A stretch of 64,000 bases of DNA from Adineta vaga (GCA_021613535.1 CP075492.1:62001-126000), one strand, 5' to 3'; positions 31,495 to 43,446 are shown, numbered from the stretch's first letter. The notes: generated by a model not told the origin, from the letters alone. Numbers and translations: made by a program.

Positions 31495-33606
31495 GTTAAG
31501 ATTTCCCGATGAGGTTTCTTTTGAATGAAGAAACTTTCGAGCAGTGACTGGATACTAGGTACAGTACCTTGTACTTTTTGTACTTTTTACTCAAAACTTT
31601 TGTGTACTTAGTACATTTTTCTAGTATATGGACTTATAACAAGTATTTATACTTTGTACTAAATACTCATACTTAAGTACAATTACTTTAGTACAATGTA
31701 CTTTAGTACCTGTACTACAGTACATGTGTACTGAGTACGGTACTTAGTACTTCGTATAAGTACATTTCGTTAATCTTTTGATTTTTCATAATTTTTTAAA
31801 ATCTATTCATCCGATAGAATTGCAAAATCTTTTAGAGAATCATATAAGAAGGAAAAAAATATCAGAGAGAAGAACAAAATTTTTTATTAGTATGAGAAAT
31901 CAACAATCAACAAATATCCTCTTTATAAAACAAAAAATAACAACAGTTAACTAAAATAAAATATAAAAAAATACAAGAACAATTCATCAAAAGAACGAAC
32001 AAAGCATAATTGCTTTACAATAAAATCTTATTGACGCGTAAAAAAACAAGATCTCGAAAGCAAAAGAAAGGAATCTAGTTCGATCTGAGATAAAAAGAGA
32101 CTATTGTTAAAGTTCATGCGCATACATTGTTTTCTTAGTAAAGAGAATACACTGATACACAACTATGTCTGTTGATAATATAATTTTAAACAAACACGTT
32201 TTTATCCTGTATGTATTCTTCCATCCATATTTTAGTTAGGTATGTATATATTTATTTATTTCACTTATTTAATTATTATCACTTGAATTTAAATATCAAT
32301 ATTATTGCCCATAACAATTTATACAAATGATTATTAAATTTTTATCTTTAATTTGTATTCCTCCTATAGAAGTCGCTAAAGAATGCATACAGCAAATAGC
32401 TAGAAGTAATTATTGAAGCTAAGAATGATATGTAATATAAGTACATGTACTTAAATTGATACTAGTACAATATACTTTAGTACATGTACTAAAGTACAAT
32501 GTACTGTAGTACAGATACTAAAGTACAAGGGCTCTAGTACATCAGTATTCAGTACTGTACTACAGTATCTGTACTCATGTAAAATACTTGATATTCTAAG
32601 TACCGAGTATATTTGCGAAGTAAAAAGTAACTGTACTCTAGTACCTGTGCTTGTACTCGGCCGATCTCTGCTTTCGAGAGTACAATAAATTGTCGCAATC
32701 AGTCGCACTTTGACATCATAAACAGATGAACCAAGCAAAGCATAATAATCTTTCCACCAATGCATGAATTCATGTCGTAGATCTGCTGACAATCTGCTAT
32801 CGAACAAATATCGTGGATACATCACTTTACAATTCCATGTTTTTGGTTGTAATATAGTAGGCGCTTCTGTTGGATGTTCGAGCATTTGATTCAGTTGTTT
32901 TTCACGTCGTGTGGGTTGATGTAATAGTTTTTGATTTATACCTGCTGATGTTAACATAACATTCTTCGAATGAAGTAAACGGTGAAATTGTTTCGTGATA
33001 AAGTTCGGTGGATAACCATTGAGTAATAATGAGATATCGATACGGCAGAGTTCAGAATTGAAATCATGCATACTCGAACAAATACGAAAAGCATGCAATA
33101 GTGCACCATATGGTATATTTCGATGTATAAGGAAAAATATAAGGTTCAGCAGCTGGTTTATGATAAATAGCTGTTGTTAACTTTCCATGTTCATTCTTGA
33201 TAGTAACATCAAGAAAATTGACAGATGTATCAATATGATAATTGATTTTGATGTTCATATCTTTCTTTGTTGCATGTTCAAGTTCTTGTCGAATATCGTC
33301 GTGTGTTTGATTTGTAGTCATAAAAATATCATCGATATATCTGTTAGAAAAAAGAACGACAATTTTTTAAAAGATATTCATTTCGTTATTAAATTTATTT
33401 TATACCTGCCATAGATTTCATTACGTTCCGTTTGATATTGGATTAATTGTTGTTCCCATTCATACATATAAATATTGGCTAGGACTTGTGTAAATGCTGA
33501 ACCCATTGCACCACCACGAATTTGTCGATAATATTTATTATTGTAAACAAAAGTATTTGTATCCAGGATTAAACGAGCCATTTTCATAATATGATTGTGC
33601 CAACAG
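31495..33606 (-). pseudogene. Athena reverse transcriptase fragment, unit 2, split by a hAT-like insertion
   Basis: Minus-strand pieces carry RT motifs B to the end: NNKYYRQIRGGAMGSAFTQVLANIYM, then after an intron (about 33405-33342) YIDDIFMT, LDVTIKNEHGKLTTAIYHKPAA, a frameshift near 33105, ICSSMHDFNSELCRIDISLLLNGYPPNF, and the C-terminal block to about 32679. The frame resumes at 31541 beyond the inserted element with FFIQKKPHREIL, matching the LLVKRKPAKSML end of the unit 1 RT. The N-terminal half, including motif A, is missing upstream of 33606. Confidence 0.85.
31534..32678. mobile_element. hAT-like foldback element with GTAC-rich inverted ends and 8-bp TSD
   Basis: The element is 31542-32670, flanked by CTTTCGAG at 31534-31541 and 32671-32678. 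Ends start CAGTGACTGG and CAGAGATCGG, both hAT-like. About 200 bp inside each end is packed with TAGTAC/GTACTA words, so the ends fold back on each other imperfectly. The interior is AT-rich and has no transposase. Removing it and one TSD copy restores the RT reading frame, which independently confirms the boundaries. Confidence 0.88.
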
Positions 33607-33612
33607 ATTATA

Positions 33613-34366
33613 TGTTAGGCATTCACAATATGACGTTTCTACTTATTAGGGAGATATGTTGGGCATTCACAATATAATGTGTCCATTGATCAAAGAAATG
33701 TGTTAATCATCGTTTCTTCTTCACACATCTATACGTCTCTATATATATTTTTTAACCTTGAGCTAGATCGAGACAAGTAAAGAGGAATTCATGCATAATT
33801 AATGTGGTCGGATGGGTTATGTATTATTACATAGAACGAGAGCATACGAGTGTCAGATGCTCATTTAATGATTAGAAATTGTTATTATAAGACAAATGAG
33901 TAGATCGATCCAAAGAATGTATTGAAATAGACAAGCATTATTTTATCCGAGATGTTCAATTTTGTTCAACCTTGAGCTCTCATCTTCGGGAAGCAAATGA
34001 ACGACAGATAGAGAGAGAAAGAGAGAGAGAGATAGAGCGAGTTTGATGAAGGACAGTGAATATAAGTTCAGTTGTTAAAGAGTAGACTTGTAGATCAGAC
34101 GTATTGAGATCTATCCCATAGAGTTTCATCGTGAAGAGAAACTAGAGGATCAAGTTATTTCTTTACAGCTCATTATCATTATATTGATATTATTATATTA
34201 TTCATACGTGTATCTAATTATATTATTCGTTATATGTGTATTGTTCAATGATTTATCGTTTGTGTCTTTTACTTTGATTCAAATAAACTTCATTGAACTC
34301 GTAACGTCATATTTTATTTATCATCTTTACAAGAAAGTGATTTATTAAAGGAAATATTTCGTTACA
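33613..34366 (+). mobile_element. Possible solo or 5' LTR
   Basis: The segment starts TGTTAGGCATTCACAATATGA and ends GTTACA, the TG...CA form of an LTR. It has a second near-copy of the first 18 bases 48 bp in, a TATAA-like signal near 34060 and an AATAAA near 34283. Flanks TTATA and ATATA are not a perfect duplication. No internal retroviral-type ORF follows. It truncates the Athena RT on its left. This call rests on shape only. Confidence 0.35.
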
Positions 34367-34431
34367 ATATATGAGCATCGAAAGGGACATCAGCGAAAGA
34401 GAACGAAAGAAAGAGAGAATGAAGGAAAAGT

Positions 34432-34508
34432 GATCTCCGTGGGAGTCGAATCCACATCTTCTGCTATCCGGGCAGATGTCCTAGACCAGTTAGACTAGAA
34501 GGACCATC
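34432..34508 (-). tRNA. tRNA-like gene or tRNA pseudogene
   Basis: The minus strand shows an A-box (TAGTCTAACTGG), a perfect CTAG/CTAG D-stem, and a TCTGC/GCAGA anticodon stem with 7-base loop CCGGATA. It also has a T-arm with TTCGACT loop, an acceptor-like GAT..TCC/GGA.ATC pairing, and TTTT six bases downstream. Faults are a C at the universal U33 position, an A-C mismatch in the T-stem and an extra base in the acceptor stem. If functional the anticodon would be GGA (Ser), but the variable arm is short for Ser. It is more likely a pseudogene or a tRNA-derived repeat. Confidence 0.55.
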
Positions 34509-35280
34509 TTAATCTCAAGCTTAGCATTGTGTGATTCACACAAACGCTAACAAGATTCTCGTAGAGAAAATGAAGGTTACTTAGATAAAATGTATTTTGG
34601 CGTAAAGTATTGTTTTAGTTATTGACTCGCTTTCAAATCTCGTTTTAGTATTCAATTGAAAAGCGACAGAGTTCGATTCCTTATTTTATACCGAAGAAAA
34701 TATGTGCAAAATTTTAATAATGAACATCAACAAACTGATTTAACCTAGAAGGAAAACATATGGTTGAGTAGAATCCATAGATCCTCGCGCAATTATTTTT
34801 TTACCTTAGGTTAATACACAATTATAATAGGTGTCTACAAGCAACTCGTCATAAGATATCACAGTATTATCAAATCTTTAAATAATAACTCATTAGAAAT
34901 TTGTTCCAAAATGATCGAAAAAGGAATAGTTTCTTCTCTGATTTAAAATATGATTGTTTAAAATTAACGATGAATGTCGTCTTTGTTTTTATGAGCGTTT
35001 AATAAGTTTTAATGCATTATTAAGACTAGTCAACCGCCATCAATTCCTAGCAAGCAACAAGAAAATCCATTATTTATAGTTATTAATTTGTTATTGTGAT
35101 CATAGTTCAATCATCAAGAGAGTATAGAGTGATCTTTATCTACATAAAGCAACAGGAAGTTCATTTCAGTTATCAGAAATTTTGTAAGATTATCACAACA
35201 ACAAAACAATTTGCTTATTTTGTGAAACACGATCTGAAAGAGAGTGTTGAACTGTTTATAGGCAGAAATTTGGACACATC
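34509..35280. other. Non-coding stretch
   Basis: AT-rich sequence without a supported gene. The 35096-35332 ORF has no homology I recognise and runs into the poly-C and satellite. Confidence 0.4.
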
Positions 35281-35515
35281 CCCCCCCCCCCCTTCCACGG
35301 ACCGTGACAGAAATAGGCTAAAAAGGGCATAACAGACTGTGATATACCCCGCAAAATATCATCACACTGTGACAAAGGGTTTTGGCAAAATCACAGACCG
35401 TGGCAGACAAAAACTAAAAAAACATCACAGACTGTGACAGATCCATCAAAATAAGGTCACAGGCCGTTACAGAGTCGCAAAAATAGCATCACAAACCGTG
35501 ACAGACAAAGACAAT
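35281..35515. repeat. Degenerate CACAGACCGTGACAGA satellite
   Basis: After a 12-base C run, the word CACAGACTGTGACAGA and variants recur about every 40-45 bp six or seven times, each half-palindromic (CACAG...CTGTG). Spacer sequences are not conserved. Confidence 0.7.
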
Positions 35516-36045
35516 TTTGATGGAAACCTTCGTCCCATCCCCAATAGAGAATACTATAACTCACGCTTGTATTTCTCTCCTTGCCTCCTCTCCCCGCCAC
35601 AAAGCTCTGGTAATTAAAGCTATGTCTTCTAAGACTTCCTCCCTAACAATTTGTGACCGTCACACTAGCTCGTTACATAAAATTTTCCACTTCTCATAGG
35701 TCTTGACCGTTAGAATTCCCATTTCTGAACTCCTTCACCACAGATAATGGAAGATCAAAGAATTTAAAGACAACGAGAGAAAGAGAACTTAACAGACAAG
35801 AAGTGTTTAGCAATTAGTAATTGTAAAGTTGTTTATATCGCCGATACAAGTCGTTTAGTGTCATCGTGTTTCACATTTTTAATCCCGGTAGGGATTACGC
35901 TGAAAGCTTTTTTATCATGACTCAAAAGTCGAATATATTTTGAAAAGTTTTTATTGTATCAAAGTTGTTAAACCCATATTTATTTTGATAAGCAGCAACT
36001 ATTAGTGTACTTACTTCGATTTAGAAATTCTTGGCATACTTGATT
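35516..36045. other. Non-coding stretch
   Basis: No gene is supported. A phrase TCCCGGTAGGGATTACGCTGAA near 35884 resembles TCCCGGCAAGGATACGCTCAA near 24332, suggesting a dispersed repeat. Confidence 0.35.
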
Positions 36046-36432
36046 CAGACTTGGAACCGGTCTGACTTTTTGGACCGGACCGAATCGACCGGTGTAAATT
36101 CTCATCAGACCGGCAAAATACCGGTGAAAACCGGCCGGTCAGAATTCATAACTTTACCGGCGTAGGACCGGCACACTTTTAGCTGACGAATTTTAAAGGT
36201 CTCATTTTTTTAACGAAAAAATATTGACGATGGAGGCCTCATATTTTAAAGAAAATCGAGAACTTACGAGTTGGAAACATAAAGACTAGTATTTTTCATA
36301 ATTAACATCATAAAAACGGTTAAAAATTAGAACAATAAGTCATTTTTAGCGATTTTAGCAGTTTTCCAGATGGAAAAAAGACCGGTAAAAAACCGGTGCA
36401 GACCGGCCCTGACCGGTCCGGTTCCAAGTCTG
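36046..36432. mobile_element. CCGGT-rich MITE with inverted ends
   Basis: The ends CAGACTTGGAACCGG (36046-36060) and its reverse complement CCGGTTCCAAGTCTG (36418-36432) are exact. The subterminal regions are rich in GACCGG/CCGGTC. No 8-bp duplication is visible: the right flank goes straight into a telomeric-type tract (ACCCTCACCCTCACCCACACC), which may have replaced the original flank. No ORF is present. Confidence 0.7.
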
Positions 36433-36462
36433 ACCCTCACCCTCACCCACACCCTCACACTC
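36433..36462 (+). repeat. Telomeric-like CCCTCA/CCCACA tract
   Basis: Variant C-rich repeats directly abut the right end of the CCGGT-rich MITE and end in CACACTCAAGAT, close to the CACACCCTCAAGATGG junction word seen elsewhere. Confidence 0.65.
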
Positions 36463-36980
36463 AAGATCCATCTGGTGTCGTGTGAAACCAGGGAAGGTTT
36501 GGCAGAAAGTACACGAAACCTACCGTCAGACGGCGAAACCATTGATGGCTGTGTGGACACGTTACAGGACCATCAATGGTTTTCTATACGTCGTAAAAAG
36601 TCTTTACGAGTTTTCGTTTTCAAACTGTCGAACCTTTTCGATCTTACCGAGCTATTTTAAGTTCGGTAGATGAAGCAGGAAACTTTTTCAACTTTTCCGA
36701 ACCTGAAATAGTTCGGTACGAGCATAAAAAACCATGTAGATTCGGTAAAACACCTATTATTTTAGAGAGTAGTAAACATTCTTCCTACGTTGAATGTTAT
36801 TATGCTTAAATATAATGACGAGACTTGAACTAATAATAAACTTTATTTGATTTTTTAGAAATTTTCGATCTTTTACTGTTGGTTTGCGATCATTTTCAAC
36901 TAAACTCTACCTTTAACAACAAAACCTATACATAGATGGTACGAACTGAAACTATGAACATGACAGACAAAACACATACA

Positions 36981-38374
36981 TGTCGAGCTTGAAGTTTAGA
37001 TTCAACTGAAAAAAATATTTTCAATTGAAACTAAAAATTTCAATTGAAACTTTTCAATTCAAGTTTCAAATGAGATTTTCTATAAGAATTACTTCAATTG
37101 AAATCTTCAATTGAAAAAAATATTTTCAATTGAAAAAAGAATTTCAATTGAAACTTTTCAAGCAACTTGAGGGTGTACTGAGGGTGCGGCGGGGTAATAG
37201 CTAGATGAGGGTGTGCGGAGGGTGCGGCGGGGTAATAGCTAGATGAGGGTGTACTGAGGGTGCGGCGGGGTAATAGCTAGATGAGGGTGTACTGAGGGTG
37301 CGGCGGGGTAATAAGTAGATGAGGGTGTGCGGTGGGAGCGGTGGGGTAACAGTATATTGTGACAATCTCTCTGATATGCGCTGTACGCGTGATACGGTTT
37401 TTCTCATCTAATGGATTATCCTTATTTCTGTACATTCTGATGTACTTTGATATGATATTTTCTTGCGTTCTCTTGTGTATGGACGAGTATATAAACGCGT
37501 GTTTTGTATCAGAACGATGCGATTTACGAGGAAGAAATTAATAAAGGCGTAGTTCCATCAGCGCATACATCTCCTCCATCAAAAATCGTCACATATATAT
37601 GTACCGGAAAATCGAAGGCTTCGTCAAAGTTATCGTACGCAGAAATATCTTAAAGTAGACCTATAGAATTGGTTAGAATTGAGTTTAAGGAAGTCAAATC
37701 TCGGTCATACTCGACACGTGCTGTTTCACACTACATGAAATCAATACTATGGTTCGAATCTGTTTTTTTCTGTATGCGACTAAGGAACGGTTTATATGTG
37801 TATGTGTCCATTGATTATTTTATGGTTCACATTTGTACGAATAGGTCTTATTAAACTAGTTTCAGTTTCTAGAATCTTTGAATATTCACCGAAGAGAAAC
37901 TTAATGAATAATCGATTCATACCGTTGGCTCCCTTCACGATGTAACTTTAGCAGAAAAACAAGATATCTATCTAATACATCTGAATAGATCAATCAACAC
38001 TTGTATATCTTTAATAAGAAGACAATTTAATGTAATCTATTCGTAATTGTCCAGAAAAAACATCCAATCGCTAAATGTCACGCATGTGCCGCTGGTGAAA
38101 AATCGATCTTCAAACTCAAACGAAAAAAAATCTTTTTCTTCCATTCTAAAATAGATGTCCCAAATGCTCACTCATAAAAAAGCGATCTACTGAATTGAAA
38201 AGAAAATCCATTTTTTAAATTTCAAAAACCATAGCCCGTATGCAAGAGGGAACAATGGGATTTCAACTGTCCAAATCACTTCGAAATCATCCAGATAATC
38301 TCATTTGAAACTTGAATTGAAAGGTTTCAATTGAAGCGATAATTTTCAATTGAATTCAAGTTTCAAGTTTGACA
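36981..38374. mobile_element. TTTCAATTGAAA foldback element carrying a 38-bp minisatellite
   Basis: The left end TGTCGAGCTTGAAG and the right end, read inverted, TGTCAAACTTGAAA match. They continue for about 100 bp as a TTTCAATTGAAA-rich inverted repeat that includes TTTCAATTCAAGTTTCAAATGAGATT on both sides. The interior (1.2 kb) is non-coding apart from the minisatellite. Target duplication was not resolved. Its right end lies against the transposase coding region, which has no recognisable start, so it probably truncated that gene. Confidence 0.72.
37168..37352 (+). repeat. 38-bp minisatellite with G-rich telomere-like core
   Basis: Units begin at 37168, 37206, 37244, 37282 and 37320, each 38 bp: TGAGGGTGTRCKGAGGGTGC, GGCGGGGTAATAGCTAGA. 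The last is diverged. GAGGGTG words resemble degenerate telomeric repeats elsewhere in the window. Confidence 0.92.
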
Positions 38375-41165
38375 CTACTGCTGCTTTTGATGGTTTAAAA
38401 ACTCTGATTGATGAACTTATAATTGATAGTCAACAAAAATCTCGACTAACTGCAGATTTACAACGTGCTAAACAGTATCTTAAATCTGACTTTAAACTTC
38501 ATGTAAATCGTTCGTCATCTATACGTGATCACTGCACTGTATTCTCATTAAGCGAAGGACGTTCTCAGTTTTATTCATCATTATGCGATCATAATCATGA
38601 TGAAATTTGTATTGAATGTACAAGTCTAAAGAATGTTCTTTTCAATATTAAAGAAATAATACAAAAGCAAAAGTCGCAAGAAGATATCGATCGAACAATG
38701 TATGATTACAATGATTTTGTAGAATCTATAATAGCATGGAAAGCGCATTTACTACGTTGTGTTAACCAGGATGCATGTCGAACAAATATTTTACAAGAAA
38801 TGTCTGATGATTGTGTATTCTTGAATTTAGACTGGGCGATGAAGTAAGTTGTTTCGGTATGCAAAATCTATCCAATTTACAGAGCAGTAGTTTTATCAAG
38901 GAATATATATATATTATCTGTTCTCTTTTTTTCAAGGCATATATGTTATTGAGGACTTGACAGAATACAGCAAAAATACTCTTGATGCGTTTATCATACT
39001 TTATTCCGAAAGATTTTTTGAAAAGCATTATTGAATGATGTTCCCGTCGAAAGATCGAAAACTTTATCATATACTTTCTGTCATTACAATTCGTTTATAA
39101 CTTTTTTCATTCACTTATTAGATAGACGCTACGCCATGATAGAAGGCGCGTGGATCTATGAATATACCATGTACTTTGATTACCACTAAAAAAAACTATC
39201 AAACATTAAAAAAACACTAAATGAAAGATGTAAATTTCCTTGATATAGATGCAATTTTTATCGCTTCTATGCAATAAAGCAGCAACTCTGTGATAATAAA
39301 CAGATATCGAATATCTACTCGTATACGGTCTGAAACATCGGTACTAGTTATTAGCTTTAGTTATTACTAAAATTCCACATAAAACTGAGGAACAATCAAT
39401 TTGAAAACTGTACTTTTTCTCGATTCATTTATAGGTGGCTTCCTACTTACTACCGAGAGGGACAAGAGGCGTTTTTCGGCAAGAAAGGTATCAGCTGGCA
39501 CATAACAGTAGTGTCAAACAAACGACGTAATAATGATGATGGTGAATATGACGATGAAGATGATGATAGTCAAATCGACGAAGAAGATGATTTATCAAGT
39601 GATGGAAATGATAAAAAAGATATTGACAAAGATCCAAGAGGAATAGTGCAAAAAAATGCTCTGGACCATACAGTATTTGTTCATGTCTTTGACCAAGTGG
39701 TACAAGATAGTGATGCAGTACTTTCTATTCTTCAAGACATTCTAATAAAAATAAAAACGTATAATCCAATGATCGAGAATGCTTACTTGCGATCAGACAA
39801 CGCTGGTTGTTACCATTCAGCTCAGAGTATTATGGTTTTGCCTCAATTATCCACTACTACCGGTATTGCAATAAAGCGATTTGACTTTTCTGATCCTCAA
39901 GGAGGAAAGGGTATGCCTTGTTTCTTGTACTTCCTTGTTATTTTATTTGTCTTAAAATAGGTTCATCAGATAGATATGCTGCTGTACTAAAGTCGCATGT
40001 TCGTCGTTATTCCAATGAAGGACACGACGTCTCAACAGCAGCTCAATTCGTAGCCGCATGCGCTTCATACGGTGGTATAAAAAATGTCCAAGTATTTGAA
40101 TGTCAATTGGCTCCTAGTCGTTCAAAAGATAAATATAAAATTGAAGATATCACGAAACTGCATAATTTTATCTATGAAAAAAATGGTATTCGTTCGTATC
40201 GCGCTTGGAATATAGGTCTCGGTAAAATGATTACGCTCGATAGAATTGGTGATGCTTCGCCAAAAATCATCTCTCTCGTTTGCTTCAATCCTTCAACAAC
40301 ACCAAGTTTTCTCGTGAATTCTTCTTCTGATAATCAATTGACTAATGCACCATCATCCATGACTAAAGATTCGAATTTTATCGATCAACAGAAGTCAAAA
40401 TCTAAACTGTTCTATTGTGATTATGAAGGATGTGTTTGTCGTTTCCTGAGCTATGGAAACCTTCTGCGTCATTTCAATAGTGGAAATCATCGCAAACGGA
40501 TTGAAAAGCTATCGGTAAACGATTTGTCAATGGTTACTTACAAGTCGAAGCTTGATGCTGCTGATAATCAAGAGCATTTGTCACTTGAATTGGAGAAAAT
40601 CTGTTTCAATCCTAATGACTACGCACATTTACCACTATCGACTCAGGGCTGGGCTCTGCCGTTACCTCGAAAAGTACAGCGACTAACTCCGAAAGTAAAG
40701 CAATTTCTGAAAAAAAAGTTTGACGATGGTCAGATACATGGTATACGATGGCAGCCTGATGCAGTTGTTCATGAAATGAAACATAGTAAAGACCAAAAGA
40801 CAGGAAAATATCTCTTCGATCTCTCGGAACTTATAAAAGTAAGTTCAGTTCGTTCCTTCTTCTCGAGACAAAAGGCAAGTAAACAAAAAGTGAACAATTC
40901 AGCATCATCTACTACAGATGATAATAATTCTATAACTGTTGAACAGGATGACAGTGAAGATGATACTGAAGAACAGTTTCAAGAACAATTAACAATGGAT
41001 TTAGAGCAACAAGTTGCTGATATACGATTAGCTATCGATAAAGAAAATGCAACTCAAAATAACTTAGCTCCGACTACGTCAAAACGGGCGTTAACCTCGC
41101 TTGAAAATGAAAATTCATCTTTCACACGAAAATCTCCTAGATTTCCGCGGAAAAATGAAGAATAA
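38375..41165 (+). pseudogene. DDE-like transposase with C2H2 finger, 5'-truncated
   Basis: Exons about 38375-38843, 39435-39910 and 39961-41165 join in phase. Core signposts are LNLDWAMKWLPTYYREGQ, FFGKKGISWHI, YLRSDNAGCYHSAQ, FDFSDPQGGKGSSDRYAAVLKSHV and EGHDVSTAAQF, an RNase H-like transposase plan also seen in the gene at 13.8-15.7 kb. A C2H2 finger follows (FYCDYEGCVCRFLSYGNLLRHFNSGNHRKR), then a nuclear, acidic Ser/Thr-rich tail. The usual basic N-terminal domain and start are absent; a foldback element abuts at 38374. The first intron (591 bp) is unusually long and may hold a further insertion. Confidence 0.68.
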
Positions 41166-42396
41166 TGAATCATTACCATTGTCGATAACGAACATTACAC
41201 TGTATTTGAACTTTTAGATCACAAATAAAAAATTAGTTGCTACCAACTATGTTTTTCATAAAATAAGACAATGTGCACTTCAAATATTTGATCCAAATGA
41301 TATTTTATAATATTAAAATTAACTATAGTAGATTGATACGGAGTATAGAGAAACTTACCGTTTCATATAATATCTCACTGAGGTAGTTGTAGAGACTAAT
41401 ATGACAAGCAGATATCAGTGTTCGATATTGTCATAGTTTTTATATTAAAAAAAAGTCTTAGTCATATTGTTAATAAATTGAAAAGTTCAAAAGTATCATA
41501 TAAAATATTATATAATGGTAGCACTATTTTATCTTTTAGGCTAAATAAGAGTACTATGTGCAAACTTCCGGGAAGTTTTTTTAAGTGCATTTTGTGCAGT
41601 TTTTTTCGCTCTATCGAATTCACTAGAAATTATTGTCGGCCCGAATATCTTTTGGTATTTTTTTTTATCAAAATACTAAAAAACTGTATACAATTTGCAA
41701 AATTTTTATGTCGCTTTTCAACGATTAGCCCCCGTTTAGATATTACAAAACAAGGATCTAAATACACAGTTTTGTAGAGCAAAACTTTCTCTATCTCTTG
41801 GTATATAAGTTGATTTGATTTGATTTATTTTTGGCAGAAAAAATAATGAAATACTAACGTTAGAAAAATATGACCATGCTACATATAGTTTTATGAAGAT
41901 ACTTTCAATATTTCTTTCACTGCTCGGCGAATATTAGTCAGGGAATGTTAAAATTTTGTATTTATGGGTTTTTTTACATGCTCTTTCATTTGGCATGCTC
42001 AAAAGGGTAGGTTAAAATTTTTGTGTGACACCTATACAAAAAAATGCTCGATTGAACCATGGAACGTCTCTTAATATACGAGGAAACGGGTCGAATCCTC
42101 TTGCTTAGGTATTTATAAACGTTCGAAAACGAAATACTCAACTTTTTTTGTAAAATCAGTTTCATATCCTCACTCAGGGTTTATCCCCACACCCATACTC
42201 CCACGTAAGTCAATCATCAACGAAAATATTTCTCATAAAAGTGAAAGCATAGAAAGAAGAAAGATATGAAAACATTCCGTCGTTCTTAGTTACATACAAA
42301 TACTCCCATTCACCAAAAAATTAAATGTCAATCATTTCCTTGAATATATAAAACTTAAATGAAAAAAAAATTCACAAATATATTTTTTTCAATCGA
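41166..42396. other. Non-coding stretch
   Basis: AT-rich sequence with no supported gene. A short CCCACACCCATACTCCCAC tract lies near 42187. The 41418-41777 ORF is low-complexity and probably chance. Confidence 0.4.
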
Positions 42397-43446
42397 TTAA
42401 ATTTTTAAATAAATTGTACATTTTCTCGCATCTTTGTTATACTCAACTTTATCAATAGTAAAGTTAATGCCAGCTGGAAGTAAAACTTCGGCTTCCTTTT
42501 GGATTGCTGATAAAGATGATATATCCAAACCAAATGATTCTGTAAATGGACGATCAACAATATCAATAATAAACACCGTACATACTTCATCGGAAGCTAA
42601 TGAATCTGTAAATGTATCTGTTACGTCTGGATTTTTTGTCGTCGAAGAAAAAGCTGACCAACAACGTGTCTGTCCAATAGCTGTTTTACATTGTTCGATA
42701 TGTTGTATTTTACATTTACCACCACGATAAACACGTTGTTGAGTTTGTTTATTTGTTTCACGACAATTCCAAAGAGAATTTTGAAGAAGAAAACAATAAG
42801 GACCAAGTGTTCTTAATTTTGAATGATCTTCACTTCGTAATACATAATTCAAAATACGATAAAGAAAACATTCAACTGTATAAATATAAATACAGTATTT
42901 ACCAATATGAGATAAACTTTTATTCTTTATTTCGCGTAATTTCTTAGCAAATTCTTCACCTTTCTTTCTATCGTTTTGTTTTTCACACAATTTACTTTCT
43001 TCTTCTATACCATTAGCTGCCAATTCAAGAATTTTTTATGCACTTTCTTCTGTTAACATATAACAAGAATGATTATATTGATTAGCCCATTCAAAAATAA
43101 ATTTCGAGAAACCATTTCCTTCTATGAATGTTTTCGAAGGTAATTCAATCGGATTGAAACGCTGTTCACGTAATCCAAATGATTCTGCTGATTCGACAGT
43201 TTGACGACGAATGGGTCGTTGACGATTTTTATCCGTTATATGTTGTTGTACTTTATGCTTGAAATCGATCTTATAATTATTTCCTATCATAACTTCATTT
43301 TTATTTTGTTGATAAGCTTCTTCAATTATTTCATTTTTATCATCAGAAAAAGGTGACCATTCTTCTAGTTCATTTTTGGACCAAGGATTTGGATTGGATT
43401 TCCAATACCAAGAAATTCTAGATATTTCTTCAGTAGCGGCTGCCAT
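42397..43446 (-). pseudogene. WWE-domain ADP-ribosyltransferase with an in-frame TAA
   Basis: The likely start is the ATG at 43446 (MAAATEEIS). The frame is a WWE domain (ISWYWKSNPNPWSKNELEEWSPFSDD, about residues 9-80), a linker, then an arginine-type ADP-ribosyltransferase domain. The catalytic R-S-E set shows as VYRGG, FSSTT and EAEVLLPAG. A TAA at 43036-43038 interrupts between WWE and ART, with perfect frame continuity on both sides (ESA stop KILELAANG). It is divergent to the intact paralogue at 44285, with which it shares the whole layout. This looks like a recent nonsense mutation, or a read-through stop. The ART half could also be expressed alone. Confidence 0.8.

Larger units (their letters stand above)
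30237..33606 (-). mobile_element. Terminon/Athena fragment, unit 2 (minus strand)
   Basis: Read on the minus strand the order is 5'-truncated Athena RT, an Arg/Gln-rich ORF, a hammerhead, then a C-rich telomeric tract, which is the 3' end layout of unit 1. The 5' side stops inside the RT coding region at about 33606. A hAT-like element (31542-32670) is inserted in the RT tail. The unit is clearly defective. Confidence 0.85.

Noticed and set aside
33613-34366. A complete LTR retrotransposon
   Set aside because: Only one LTR-like block is seen, with no gag or pol ORF next to it and no perfect target duplication, so only a tentative LTR is reported.
36102-36140. CTGATGA on the minus strand as another hammerhead
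   Set aside because: No GAAA with matching stems follows; the core word alone occurs by chance in the MITE.
36327-36673. ORFs across the CCGGT-rich MITE and telomeric tract
   Set aside because: They cross an element boundary and a simple repeat; no domain is visible.
37201-37407. Minus-strand ORF rich in Pro/His/Thr
   Set aside because: A direct translation of the 38-bp minisatellite.
41418-41777. 119-residue ORF
   Set aside because: Ile/Lys/Phe-rich low-complexity translation of AT-rich DNA, no start context or family.
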